Below are positions 33,849 through 43,600 of a stretch of DNA of 64,000 bases, one piece after another. A program made the position numbers and the translations under genes. How positions within the stretch are numbered: position 1 is the stretch's first letter; every line of letters starts with the position of its first letter. A model generated the notes under the pieces. The model did not search any database and was not told where the DNA came from. It was given only the letters and a program-made list of their open reading frames with translations. Source of the stretch: Propionigenium maris DSM 9537 (lineage in GTDB: Bacteria; Fusobacteriota; Fusobacteriia; Fusobacteriales; Fusobacteriaceae). Location of the stretch: contig NZ_BSDY01000003.1 in assembly GCF_027925155.1 (NCBI RefSeq), positions 30,975 through 94,974 of the forward strand. The letters run 5' to 3'.

Positions 33849-34490
33849 CTAAAACTCGGCTCCCCCCTCTACCTTGATATCCTTCTCATACCTCCCCACT
33901 GCTCCTATGGCAGCCTGAAGTCCCCTTGCTATTGAATCGAGGTCCATAGAGGGGGTATTTTTCTTTCCAATAACCTGAGACGGGATATAGGGAACATGGA
34001 TAAACCCTCCCCTGGCAGTTACCCCATACTTCCTTATATTGTGCAGAAGGGAATACATAATGTGATTACACACAAATGTCCCTGCAGTATTGGATACAGA
34101 TGCTGGTATCCCTATACTTCTCACCTCATCCACCATGGCTTTAATGGGAAGGTTGGTAAAGTATGCACTCTCCCCCTCTGGATAAACGGCCTCATCCACC
34201 GGCTGATTCCCCTCATTATCCCCTATTCTGGCATCATCTATATTGATGGCTACCCTCTCCATGGAGATCTCATACCTTCCACCAGCCTGCCCCACACAGA
34301 TAACAGCGTCAGGTCTGTGCTTCTCTATCCCCTCAAGGAGTACCTCGGTAGACTTGTGGAATACAGTTGGAATCTGCATCTTTATAACCTCTAACTCCTC
34401 TATCATATCTGGGAGAAGCTTTACAGCCTCCCATGCTGGGTTTATGCTCTCTCCTCCAAAGGGGTCAAATCCTGTAATAAGTAATCTCAT
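33849..34490 (-). CDS. pcp: pyroglutamyl-peptidase I
   Basis: 213 residues from the ATG at 34490 (AAGGAGG 6 bases upstream). Peptidase C15 motifs: [27 protein letters not shown] with the catalytic Glu, [14 protein letters not shown] with the catalytic Cys and a later His in GGFIHVPY. It removes N-terminal pyroglutamate from peptides in the cytoplasm. Last gene of an operon with DUF979 and DUF969 membrane proteins, which often accompany pcp. Confidence 0.95.
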   Translation of the reverse strand: MRLLITGFDPFGGESINPAWEAVKLLPDMIEELEVIKMQIPTVFHKSTEVLLEGIEKHRPDAVICVGQAGGRYEISMERVAINIDDARIGDNEGNQPVDEAVYPEGESAYFTNLPIKAMVDEVRSIGIPASVSNTAGTFVCNHIMYSLLHNIRKYGVTARGGFIHVPYIPSQVIGKKNTPSMDLDSIARGLQAAIGAVGRYEKDIKVEGGAEF

Positions 34491-34501
34491 CCTCATCCTC
34501 C

Positions 34502-35416
34502 TTAAAATGCCCAAAAATACATAAGTACAATATGAATAGCCAGCATAGCCATAGAAACAGGCAGCTGAGCCAGAATAACTCCGTTTTTATTCTCCATCTC
34601 CATTATAGCTGCTGGTACAACATTGAAGTTGGCAGCCATGGGAGTAAGAAGGGTCCCGCAATACCCTGCAGTAAGACCTAGGATTCCTGCAATGGCAGGA
34701 TTAGCTCCCTGGGAGAAAACGAAGGGAATACCTATACCAGCTGTAATTACAGCAAAGGCAGCAAAAGCATTACCCATGATTATAGTAAAGACCGCCATAG
34801 CTATACAGTAGATTGCCACTCCTGCAAACCTGCTTCCCTCTGGAACGATTCCCCCCATTACCTGGGAGATCACCTCTCCAACACCAGCCATGGCAAAGAG
34901 GGCCCCCAGGGCAGCCAGCAGCTGGGGGAGGATAGCTGTAGCTCCTATCTGCTGAAGCATCCTCGATCCCTCATATCCCACATACTTGGGATCTTCCTTT
35001 GTGATTATCAGGGTCAGCACAAGGGAAACTAGTACTCCCAGTCCAAGTCCAACAAGACCTCCAAGGGAGGTAAACTGGGCAGTGGCAAAGGCTACCACTC
35101 CTATGGTCAGAGCTGGCAGGAAGATGAGGTTACCTATCCCCTCACTCTTCCTTCTTCTATACTCCTCAGATGAAACCGACTGAGATCCAGCCCCCACTCT
35201 CCTCATAGCTGTAAGAACCCCCATTACAAGAATTAACCCTCCCACAATGTAGTCTGGTATAGCCTTCCCTCCCATAAAGATAACCCCGAAGATTATCCAG
35301 AAGACAGCGGTCCCTGCCTTTTTAGTGTGCTCCTTATCCAGCAATGCATAGAAACCTGTAGATATGGCTACAAGACCAGTGAGAATATACATTCCCTCAA
35401 GAATTATGCTCTTCAT
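34502..35416 (-). CDS. DUF979 membrane protein, putative transporter subunit
   Basis: 304 residues, about nine hydrophobic helices. The pattern ([36 protein letters not shown]) is characteristic of DUF979. The gene shares one base with the DUF969 gene upstream and is 11 bases from pcp. DUF969 and DUF979 proteins occur as pairs and resemble the two halves of an ion-coupled permease; with pcp, a role in uptake of pyroglutamyl peptides or 5-oxoproline is plausible but unproven here. Confidence 0.8.
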   Translation of the reverse strand: MKSIILEGMYILTGLVAISTGFYALLDKEHTKKAGTAVFWIIFGVIFMGGKAIPDYIVGGLILVMGVLTAMRRVGAGSQSVSSEEYRRRKSEGIGNLIFLPALTIGVVAFATAQFTSLGGLVGLGLGVLVSLVLTLIITKEDPKYVGYEGSRMLQQIGATAILPQLLAALGALFAMAGVGEVISQVMGGIVPEGSRFAGVAIYCIAMAVFTIIMGNAFAAFAVITAGIGIPFVFSQGANPAIAGILGLTAGYCGTLLTPMAANFNVVPAAIMEMENKNGVILAQLPVSMAMLAIHIVLMYFWAF

Positions 35417-36093
35417 TACCTCTCCTCCTTGATCCCTTTAGATCCCTTGAGTCCCCTATCCACCAGGTAGTTCTGGATGGCTGAGAGAAATACCGATATA
35501 AATGCCACTGGAATAGCAGACTTAGAAACATCATATGGTGTTACCACTATCCCCAACTCCTGAAGGGTCCCCACTACCAGCAAAACACCTGCAGAGGCCA
35601 CAAAAACATTTTGTCCGAAGAAGTTACCATAGTTCTCCACAGCACAGGCAACTCCCTTTAGCTTGTCGTTGGAATCTTTTGCCAGGGACCCGCCCCTGCT
35701 TTCAGCTGCCCCCTGGGCCATGGGATGGATAAGAGGTCTTATAAACTGCACGTGCCCCCCCAGCCTCACAGAAAATGCTGCCGCCACAGTTCTTATTACC
35801 ATGTAGATGGAAAGTACCTTTCCACTGGTAATTGACTGCATGGAGGAGATACACTTGGCCGCTCTCTCCTTCAATCCGTTTCTTTCTAAGATTCCTACTA
35901 CAGAAAGTGTCAGTAGAAAAAGTGTCATATATCTTGTCTTTACAAAGGCCGCCCCCAAGGTAGAAAGAATATCCATAAAGTCAATCCCAGCCACAAGGCC
36001 TGTAGAGATGCCAGCTATCAGTATTACAGCAATGGTATCCAGTTTCAATAGGAAGCCCACTATTATTATCAGGACTCCAATAAGCTTAATCAT
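35416..36093 (-). CDS. DUF969 membrane protein, putative transporter subunit
   Basis: 225 residues with about six hydrophobic helices and a conserved-looking core with HVQFIRPLIHPMAQGA and ENYGNFFGQNVFVA, typical of DUF969. First gene of the operon with DUF979 and pcp; ends in a basic tail. Inferred to form one transporter with the DUF979 protein. An 8-1-8 palindrome lies just upstream of its ribosome site. Confidence 0.8.
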   Translation of the reverse strand: MIKLIGVLIIIVGFLLKLDTIAVILIAGISTGLVAGIDFMDILSTLGAAFVKTRYMTLFLLTLSVVGILERNGLKERAAKCISSMQSITSGKVLSIYMVIRTVAAAFSVRLGGHVQFIRPLIHPMAQGAAESRGGSLAKDSNDKLKGVACAVENYGNFFGQNVFVASAGVLLVVGTLQELGIVVTPYDVSKSAIPVAFISVFLSAIQNYLVDRGLKGSKGIKEER

Positions 36094-36111
36094 AAAAATC
36101 CCCCCTTAATT

Positions 36112-36128
36112 TTTTCATTGAATGAAAA
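36112..36128. promoter_or_regulatory. palindrome upstream of the DUF969 operon
   Basis: TTTTCATT-G-AATGAAAA is a perfect inverted repeat ~19 bases before the start codon. A second one, AAAACTTTTAAAAGTTTT, is ~25 bases further out, in the promoter region. Both are candidate operators; no regulator gene is adjacent. Confidence 0.5.
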
Positions 36129-36243
36129 AGTGTATTGAAGCTATGATATAGCAAAACTTTTAAAAGTTTTGTAAAGTAGGTTACAAAACTTCATTTTTTT
36201 ATGTGTCCTTCAACTTTTCATTAATTAAAAAAAGACACCCCTC

Positions 36244-36271
36244 TTGTTTTTGCTATATATGGGAGTATACT
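36244..36271 (+). promoter_or_regulatory. probable promoter of the 36304-38454 genes
   Basis: TTGTTT (36244-36249), 16 bases, TATACT (36266-36271). Confidence 0.5.
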
Positions 36272-36303
36272 CTATTATCAGTAAAAAGATGGAGTGATCG
36301 ATA

Positions 36304-36807
36304 TTGAATACTAAAGATTTTAGCCGAATACTTACAAATAAGCTCTTAACAAGCTTTGACATAGAAAAGAATGTGGATATAGAGGGTATGAACTTTGATT
36401 TTAGAGGAAGGTACAATGAAAAGATTACCAGATACTTTGCCTTTAAGGAATTAACCTATGAGTCCTTTGAAAGTAATGAGGTTATCCTCTGCAAGAGCTA
36501 CCCTGAAAAGATTACAAGAAGGGATATAGAGACCTTGAAGGGGTTTATCAGAAAGAAGTGTTCTCTCATGGCTCCTCCCAAGTCAGATCATATGTCTACA
36601 TGTCTGACCCTTATCCTTATCTCTGAGTTTGAAGATGGGGAACCAGATTACATAAAAAAATTCCGTTTTTATCGTAGCTATGCCTTTGGGTTTAAGGGAT
36701 GGGTCAATTGTAAGCTTATCTGTGTAGACCCTGAGAAAAAAAGGGTAGCCACCAATAGGGAAGGTAGAAAGGAACTGAAGTTTATCCAGAATATTCTCAG
36801 TCCCTAA
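36304..36807 (+). CDS. hypothetical protein upstream of cstA
   Basis: 167 residues, no recognised family, no signal peptide or membrane helix. The best start is a TTG at 36304 with GGAG ~10 bases before it; the next in-frame ATG (codon 29) would remove a conserved-looking helix. The fold looks alpha/beta, with FKGWVNCKLICVDPE near the C terminus. It lies 21 bases upstream of cstA on the same strand, so cotranscription is likely. Confidence 0.6.
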   Translation: MNTKDFSRILTNKLLTSFDIEKNVDIEGMNFDFRGRYNEKITRYFAFKELTYESFESNEVILCKSYPEKITRRDIETLKGFIRKKCSLMAPPKSDHMSTCLTLILISEFEDGEPDYIKKFRFYRSYAFGFKGWVNCKLICVDPEKKRVATNREGRKELKFIQNILSP

Positions 36808-36828
36808 ATATTATAAGGAGGTAGTATT

Positions 36829-38454
36829 ATGAATTCATTTTGGCTGATTTTATCCACGGTTATTATCTTTTTGGCTGCCTATATCCTCTATGGTAGATTT
36901 TTGGCCACCAAGTGGGGTATCGATCCCAAGAGAAAGACCCCTGCCCACGATCTCTACGACGGGGTAGACTATGTCCCTGCAAAGGCACCTGTGCTTCTGG
37001 GCCACCACTTCTCCTCTATCGCTGGAGCTGGACCCATTGTAGGTCCCATAGCAGCAGCCATCTTCGGCTGGGTTCCCATCCTTCTCTGGATAATCATAGG
37101 TTCCATCTTTTTCGGTGGAGTCCATGATATGGGGGCACTCTTTGCTTCCGTGAGACACAAAGGAAGGTCCCTTGGAGAGGTAATCGGCTCCACCATGGGA
37201 AGGAGAGGAAAGCAGCTTTTTGCTGTCTTTGCATGGCTTACCCTGATACTTGTTGTTGCGGCCTTTACTAATATTGTGGCTAGTACCTTTGTATCTACTC
37301 CAGAAGCAGCATCGGCATCACTGCTATTTATAGCCCTTGCTGTAGCCTTTGGTTTTTTTGTCTATCGTAGAGGAGCAAGTCTGGCTATGGGAAGTATCGT
37401 TGGAGTGATCCTCCTCTTTGGATGTATCTACGTTGGAACTCTCTTCCCTCTCAGTCTCAGTAAGAATACATGGATGATAATTCTTCTGGCATATGTTTTT
37501 ATAGCTTCCATTACCCCTGTATGGATCCTTCTCCAGCCAAGGGACTATCTAAACTCCTTCCTCCTCTACGCTATGCTTATTGGAGGATTCCTGGGAGCCC
37601 TCATTATGAAGCCCAACCTGAGCCTTGCTCCAGTTACAAGCTTCAATGTGGGAGGAAAATATATGTTTCCCCTTCTCTTTGTTACTGTTGCCTGCGGAGC
37701 TGTTTCTGGATTCCACTCCCTTGTTGGATCAGGAACCACCTCTAAGCAGCTGGATAATGAAAAAGATATTAGGCTTGTTGGCTACGGTTCCATGCTTATA
37801 GAGGGTGTCCTTGCAGTAATCGCTATAGTTACAGCAGCCTACCTCTCAAAGGAGAGGCTGGGAGAGCTTCTTGCAGCAGGAGGTCCTATAAATGTTTTTG
37901 CTGACGGACTAGGTAACTTTATGACTACCCTTGGAGTTCCATTTACAACGGGAAAAAGCTTTACAGCTCTTGCTATATCAGCCTTTGCAATGACCAGTCT
38001 GGATACAGCTACAAGACTTGCAAGGTTTATTATGCAGGAGATGGCCGGGGAGTTTGAGGAGAAGGTTCCTGCCCTTGGAAAACTATCCAATAAGATCGGC
38101 GCTACAGTTGTCACAGTGGTAATAAGTGGATACCTCAGCTTTAACGGCTGGACTACCATATGGCCCCTCTTTGGATCGGCAAACCAGCTTCTCTCTGCTC
38201 TTACTCTGCTATCCCTGGCTGTATGGCTGAAGCAGACTGGAAGAGCATATAAGGTTGCCAGTATTCCTATGGTATTTATGTTTGCAGTAACCCTGTCGGC
38301 TCTGCTATTAATCATAAAGTCAAACCTGGCCAACCCGGTACTCCTTATCTTTGCTGTAGCTCTATTTATTTTGGCTATAATACTTATCGTTGAAGCTAAA
38401 TCAGCCTTCAACAGAAAAGTTACAGAGGAGAAGGAAGCTACAGATAGAGTATAG
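36829..38454 (+). CDS. cstA: CstA-family pyruvate/peptide transporter
   Basis: 541 residues with ~15 hydrophobic helices. Signature segments: ATKWGIDPKRKTPAH, GHHFSSIAGAGPIVGP, GGVHDMGALFAS and SGTTSKQLDNEKD. This is the short CstA form of fermentative bacteria, without the long C-terminal extension. CstA/BtsT proteins are pyruvate:proton symporters and were once described as peptide transporters. A hairpin after the stop may reduce transcription into the next two genes. Confidence 0.9.
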   Translation: MNSFWLILSTVIIFLAAYILYGRFLATKWGIDPKRKTPAHDLYDGVDYVPAKAPVLLGHHFSSIAGAGPIVGPIAAAIFGWVPILLWIIIGSIFFGGVHDMGALFASVRHKGRSLGEVIGSTMGRRGKQLFAVFAWLTLILVVAAFTNIVASTFVSTPEAASASLLFIALAVAFGFFVYRRGASLAMGSIVGVILLFGCIYVGTLFPLSLSKNTWMIILLAYVFIASITPVWILLQPRDYLNSFLLYAMLIGGFLGALIMKPNLSLAPVTSFNVGGKYMFPLLFVTVACGAVSGFHSLVGSGTTSKQLDNEKDIRLVGYGSMLIEGVLAVIAIVTAAYLSKERLGELLAAGGPINVFADGLGNFMTTLGVPFTTGKSFTALAISAFAMTSLDTATRLARFIMQEMAGEFEEKVPALGKLSNKIGATVVTVVISGYLSFNGWTTIWPLFGSANQLLSALTLLSLAVWLKQTGRAYKVASIPMVFMFAVTLSALLLIIKSNLANPVLLIFAVALFILAIILIVEAKSAFNRKVTEEKEATDRV

Positions 38455-38460
38455 ATCTTA

Positions 38461-38487
38461 GGGAGCTGTAGACAGCTCCCTTTTCTT
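38461..38487 (+). terminator. terminator-like hairpin after cstA
   Basis: GGGAGCTG-TAGA-CAGCTCCC followed by TTTTCTT. As two coding regions follow closely, it probably attenuates rather than ends the transcript. Confidence 0.75.
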
Positions 38488-38502
38488 GGAGGAGGTTTAC
38501 AA

Positions 38503-38769
38503 ATGAGGCTAGAGGATATAAGGTTATTTTTTCAGGGAGCTTTTGATTTCAAGAGGATGTCTTCAGAGAGGATTGGAGAGGTTCTCCAGGAGGAGATAGA
38601 CGACTTCCTTTTTATCTGCTTCTCTGAAAATATGGGTATCCCCCTTCCCATAAGCTACTACACCCTTGAGCTCCTTCCATACCTGGAGGAGGAGATGGCC
38701 TCCTGGGAGCTCAGAATGACAGATAAGGATTCCGTCTGGGAGAGTAAAGTAACAGACTGTCCCCTTTAA
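38503..38769 (+). CDS. small protein between cstA and an ArsA-type ATPase
   Basis: 88 residues, acidic and amphipathic (RIGEVLQEEIDDFLFICFSENMG, PLPISYYTLELLPYLEEEM), ending DCPL. Strong ribosome site GGAGGAGG. The arrangement of a CstA transporter, a short protein and an ArsA-like ATPase recalls the small cory-CC-star group, although this one lacks the paired C-terminal Cys; that assignment is tentative. Function unknown, probably a partner of the following ATPase. Confidence 0.65.
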   Translation: MRLEDIRLFFQGAFDFKRMSSERIGEVLQEEIDDFLFICFSENMGIPLPISYYTLELLPYLEEEMASWELRMTDKDSVWESKVTDCPL

Positions 38770-38782
38770 GGAGGTAATTAAT

Positions 38783-39709
38783 TTGAGAAAGATTGTGTTT
38801 TTTGGAGGAAAGGGGGGAGTAGGAAAGACCACCTGTGCTTCAGCTTATGCCATAGGCAGAGCTGAAGAGGGAAAGAAAGTTTTACTGATCTCCACAGACC
38901 CCGCCCACTCCACCCGAGATATATTTTCATGTAAAGAGGGAAGGGGAGAGTGTATCAGAGTAGAGGAGGGTTTAGATCTCCTTGAGATCGATGCTCACTA
39001 TGAGAGTCATAAGTATCTAGAAGGTGTTATGGACAACTGTAAAAAGATAGTCAGCCCCGTTATATTGGATGAGATAAAGAAGCAGATAAGAGCTGCTAGT
39101 ATTAGCCCGGGGACCCATGAAGCAGCCCTCTTTGAGAGGATGGGAGAGATAATATTAAACAGCCCTGAATATGATTACCTGATATTTGACACTGCCCCTA
39201 CTGGTCATACCCTCAGGCTGATAAAGCTCCCTGAACTCCTGGAAGGTTGGACCGAGACCCTCATAAGGAAGAGAAGGAAGATCCTCAGGTTAAAGGAGAT
39301 GAAAACCCTTCAGAGAAACCTTGTAGAGAGTGATAAGGTCCTAAAGATTTTAAGTGAACGGAAGAGAAAGTTTGGCGCCTTAGGAAAGATCTTAAGGGAC
39401 AGAGAGGTCTGTATATTTAACTTTGTATTAAATCCTGAGATCATGGCCCTCAAGGAGACTCAAAGAGCCCTTACAGAGTTAGAAGAGGCTGGAATAAAAA
39501 CAGAAAACCTCATTGTGAACAAGTGCCTTCCCTCTGAATTAGATAAAACCTTCTGGGAGAAGAAGCTTATGGAGCAGGAGAAGGTAATATCAACCCTTGA
39601 AACTGAGAACTCCCACATAAGGAGCTCTAAGTTCTATATCCGCCCCTCTCTCTCTCCCAGGGAGTGTGCCCAAAACATATCCCAGGAGTTAAAGGTTTCC
39701 ATAGACTAA
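38783..39709 (+). CDS. ArsA/Get3-family ATPase
   Basis: 308 residues, single ATPase unit. It has the deviant Walker A GGKGGVGKTT, switch I STDPAHSTRD and switch II FDTAPTGHTLRL. Start is TTG at 38783 with AAGGAGG 8 bases upstream. ArsA homologues bind metalloids or act as chaperones for tail-anchored proteins; no arsenic genes (arsB, arsR, arsC) are nearby, so arsenite export is not implied. Pairing with the 88-residue protein and CstA suggests a chaperone or assembly role for the transporter (inference). Confidence 0.85.
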   Translation: MRKIVFFGGKGGVGKTTCASAYAIGRAEEGKKVLLISTDPAHSTRDIFSCKEGRGECIRVEEGLDLLEIDAHYESHKYLEGVMDNCKKIVSPVILDEIKKQIRAASISPGTHEAALFERMGEIILNSPEYDYLIFDTAPTGHTLRLIKLPELLEGWTETLIRKRRKILRLKEMKTLQRNLVESDKVLKILSERKRKFGALGKILRDREVCIFNFVLNPEIMALKETQRALTELEEAGIKTENLIVNKCLPSELDKTFWEKKLMEQEKVISTLETENSHIRSSKFYIRPSLSPRECAQNISQELKVSID

Positions 39710-39805
39710 AAAGGAGCGTGGCGCTCCACACTTCCAATTTTATACATGGGATTTTTTACGATAGTAATAATCTACAATTCTATACTTTCCTTAATACTAA
39801 AAAAA
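39707..39805 (-). repeat. 97-bp structured repeat, divergent copy D
   Basis: Same end sequences as the copies at 45017, 48610 and 49943. Its hairpin is GGAGCG-TGG-CGCTCC (39713-39727) instead of GCAACGT-G-ACGTTGC, with paired compensatory changes. It overlaps the stop codon of the ArsA-type gene, and on the minus strand it follows the cNMP-binding gene's terminator. Confidence 0.65.
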
Positions 39806-39832
39806 GAAAGGTCTTCCTTCCTTTCTTTTTTT
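39798..39832. terminator. bidirectional terminator after the cNMP-binding gene
   Basis: AAAAAAGAAAGG and CCTTTCTTTTTT arms around an 8-base loop, between the convergent ArsA-type and cNMP-binding genes. Confidence 0.8.
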
Positions 39833-40316
39833 ATTCCTTTTTCTCTTCTAGATTTTTATAGTTTCTCAGAGCATCTCCCATGGCTGCTATTCTACGGGCC
39901 AGCTCCCTTGCAATGTTTAAAATAAGAAGACTGAAGACCTCCTTATCATTTTCAAATAGCTCCAGAAGCTTCATCTTAGAGAGTACAAGAAGCTCACAGT
40001 CCTCTGCAGCAATGGCATCGGATTTAAACTTCTGTATCCCTATAACAGCTGCCTCTGCAAGACTAAGTCCCTGGGAAAATTCATGAACCTTCTTGTTATC
40101 AAAGTAACACTCTACCCTCCCCTCGAGGATTATATAGATATTCTTAGGGGAGTCCCCTGCATGAAAGATATAATCACCCTTCTTTACAGAGACCTCATTG
40201 AGGTTGGAGATAATGGCATCGGTCATCTCAGGGGAAAAGCCACCCAAAAGAGCAATATTACTTAAAATTTCTTTTATATGATTTCTTTTCTTTTCATCTA
40301 AGGGTCTCAAGTTCAT
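39831..40316 (-). CDS. cyclic nucleotide-binding domain protein without DNA-binding domain
   Basis: 161 residues from the ATG at 40316 (AAGGAGAG upstream). A single cNMP-binding beta-barrel (~20-130; VSVKKGDYIFHAGDSPKNIYIILEGRVE, then SLAEAAVIG as the phosphate cassette) and a C-terminal helix ending in EEKKE. The phosphate cassette lacks the Arg of CRP, so cAMP binding is uncertain. The helix-turn-helix of Crp/Fnr regulators is absent, so it cannot act as a classical transcription factor. Confidence 0.8.
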   Translation of the reverse strand: MNLRPLDEKKRNHIKEILSNIALLGGFSPEMTDAIISNLNEVSVKKGDYIFHAGDSPKNIYIILEGRVECYFDNKKVHEFSQGLSLAEAAVIGIQKFKSDAIAAEDCELLVLSKMKLLELFENDKEVFSLLILNIARELARRIAAMGDALRNYKNLEEKKE

Positions 40317-40667
40317 AGTTCTCTCCTTTTCATACAATATACCTGCTAATATAATTTACAATGAGAGGAAAGTATTTCCTTTTAAATGAAATCTAGTGAA
40401 GAAGCGGGATCTTCTTAGCTTATCTTCCTACAGAAACTTAAAAAATCAAACTTTAAAACAAAAAAATTAGACTAGAAAAAACTTTGTTTTCAAAAGCCTA
40501 TCAAACCAAAGATAATACCTTAATAATTTCATCCCTACAACCAATTAGTCATATTAATTAAACACAAAGATCCCTTCTATAACTAGAAATATCTCCTCTA
40601 AAGCTTAGCAAACTAACAGAAGATTTCCTCTTCCAATGAAAAAGAAGGCTGTTTACAGCCTTCTTTT
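40317..40667. other. intergenic region between the cNMP-binding and RND genes
   Basis: About 350 AT-rich bases. The only structure I recognise is the RND terminator at its right end. The promoter of the cNMP-binding gene should lie near 40340-40375. Confidence 0.4.
40643..40664 (-). terminator. terminator of the RND efflux operon
   Basis: AGAAGGCTG-TTTA-CAGCCTTCT, followed on the minus strand by TTTTTC. Confidence 0.9.
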
Positions 40668-43600
40668 CTATTTCTCCCTCACTTTTTCAAAGTCCCCCAT
40701 AGTATTTTTAAAGGGCTCCTCTGCTATATAGTACATTACAGGAATTACTACCAGTGTCAGCAGGGTAGAGAGGGAAAGCCCAAATATAACAGCTATAGCC
40801 ATGCTGTTATACATCTCTGCTCCCTCCCCGCGGCTTATGGCAAGGGGAATCATCCCAAACACTGTAGTTAGAGTGGTCATAGCTATTGGTCTTAATCTTG
40901 TTTTCCCTGCTTCTATCATAGCATCAACTGTTCCCTCTCCCCTTGTTTCCAGAAGTTTTATATAATCGATGAGGACTATGGCATTATTTACCACTATCCC
41001 CACCAGCATTATTATTCCCACCATAACCATTACATTAAACTTCATCCCTGTAAAGAAGAGACCGAAAAATACACCTATTATAGACAGGGGAATAGCCCCC
41101 ACTATAATAAATGGCAGGATAAAGGATTCAAACTGGGATACCAGGATAAAGTAAACCAGGAAGATAGAAAGGATCATAGCAAACCTCAGATCAGCCATGG
41201 TATCGTTTAACCTCTGTCCCTCTCCCCCGTAACCATAGGTTACAGTCTTGGGAGGCTCCATCTCCCTAAAGGTTCCTTCCATATACACCTGGGCATCCTT
41301 CTGGGTATACCCCTTGTCAAAGTTCGCTCCCAGGGTCACCTTCCTTATCTTATTCTTCCTCTCCACCTGGGCCGTTCCCTCCTCTACCTTGAGGCTGGCT
41401 ACCTCGGAGAGTTTAATACTTCTGCCATTAGCCAGACGAATAGAGGAATCCATGACCTTGGCCAGGGATCTCCTGAACCCCTTAGCCAACTGCACCGTTA
41501 CATCTACCTCCTGGGTATCTGTTTTTATTGTAATGGGATTATCCCCCAGTATCTGGTAACTGAGTATACGGGCTATATCCGCTATCCTGAGTCCATAGTA
41601 CTGGGCTCTGTCCCGATTTATTATTACCTTGGCCTGGGGCCCACCTCCCTCTATGGAGGATTTTATATCCACAAGCCCCTCATTCCCCCTCATAGCTTCT
41701 ATGAGTTTTCTGGAAACCTCCTCCAGCTGAAGGTAGTTTGTAGAGTAGAGCTCAAACTGGAACTCCCTTTCACCTGACTCCGGTCCCCTAAACGTGGTGA
41801 TAAAGTTGAGCTTGGCATCGGGAATATCCTTGAAGAGACCCCTCACCCCCGAAACTATCTCAAATACATCCCGCTTCCTCTCCCTCTTCTTTACAAGTTC
41901 CACATTAATGGCCACCCGGCTTTCGCTTCCCGATGAGCTGTACCTAACGGTCTCTCCCCTCTCTGCCTCACTAGCTGTGAGCTCCTCCATGGAACGGGAG
42001 ATCCTATCGGCAAAGTTCAGTTCCATACCAGGCGGGAGTTCTGCCACTATAGTATACTGACTCTCATCCTGATCGGGCATAAACTGCCCTCCAGTATATC
42101 CTCCGAGGATAAGTGCTACCACAAAGAGGATTCCAGAGACCACAAGGGTCTTCCACCTGTGGGTAAGACTGGCTATAAGGATTTGCTCATAGATAGATTT
42201 CACCCTGCTAAGAACCTTGCCTTCTTTCTCTACACTGTTCTCCCCAGCAAGAAACCTACTGGCTACCATGGGAACAAAGGTCAGAGCAACAATAAGGGAA
42301 GCTAGAAGGGAGAAGGTTATTGTATAGGACATATCACTGAATATTTCCTTGGCTAAACCCTCCCTAAGGATGATGGGAATAAAAACAGCCACCGTTGTAG
42401 CTGTGGAAGCTATAATGGGGATGGCTATCTCGCTTGCCCCCTCCCGGCTGGCTTCAACTTGCTCCTTGTGGAGTTCCCTATAGTGCCTGTAGATATTGTC
42501 CAGCACCACTACAGAGTTGTCCACCAGCATTCCAACTCCCAGGGAGAGGCCCATGAGGGATATGACATTTATAGATATCCCCTTGAGGTTCATAAAAGCA
42601 AAGGTAAATATTATGGAAGCTGGTATAGCCATAGCTATTACTCCGGTAGCCTTAATACTCTTTAAGAAGAGAAAGAGTATTATAGAGGCCAGAAAAAGTC
42701 CTGTGATGGCATTGTTTTTAACTGTACCTATGGACTGGTTGATGAACTTAGATGTGTCATACCCCACTGTAAGTTCACTTCCCCTTGGAATATATAGTCT
42801 CAGCTCCTCCATATCCCTTCTTATCTTCTCCACTATCTCCACAGCATTTCCGTCATCGGTTCTGCTTACCAGGATAGATACTGCATCCTCCCCGTTGACC
42901 CTGTAGAAGGAATCCCTCTCCTTATTGGATAGAGAGACCCTGGCCACATCCTTGAGACGAAGAATACCTCCCCCGTCATTTTTAAGGACTACCCCGGCTA
43001 CCTGCTCCACCGTGGTCAGCTCTCCCTCTAACTTAACCAAATACTTCTTCTCCCCCGACTTTACATCTCCCACTGGGATATTTATATTTGAGCTGGCTAC
43101 AATATTGTATACATCCCCTGCATCCAGCTCGTGGGAGGCCAGCTTATAGGGGTCCACCTCGATAAGGACCTCCTTCTCTAGTCCGCCCCGAACCACTACC
43201 TCACCCACTCCCCTTATCTTCTGAAACCTGGGCTTTATAATATTTTCCCCTATGGAACGGAGCTCCTGGAGATCTTTTCCGCTGAAGTCGATTATTACAA
43301 CAGCTTCTCCCCCTACATCTATCTTATCTGTAATAGGCTCATCTATATCATCTGGAAGATCCCCCCTTATCTTATCCACCTCTGTCTGGATGAGGTCCAC
43401 CTTCTTATCTGTGTCCACTCCATAGTCAAACTCCACTACTACCTGGGAGATCCCCTGGTTGCTGAAGGAATAGAAATCTTTTACCCCCTCTACCTCTGTG
43501 ACCGCATCCTCTATCTCTCTGGTCACCAGCTTATCCATATCCTCTGGAACTGCCCCCCTCCATGTGGTGGTAACAGTTACCACTGGAATATTAAAGTTTG

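Noticed and set aside
38783..39709. Arsenite efflux ATPase
   Set aside because: No arsB, arsR, arsD or arsC nearby; ArsA/Get3 similarity alone does not imply arsenic.
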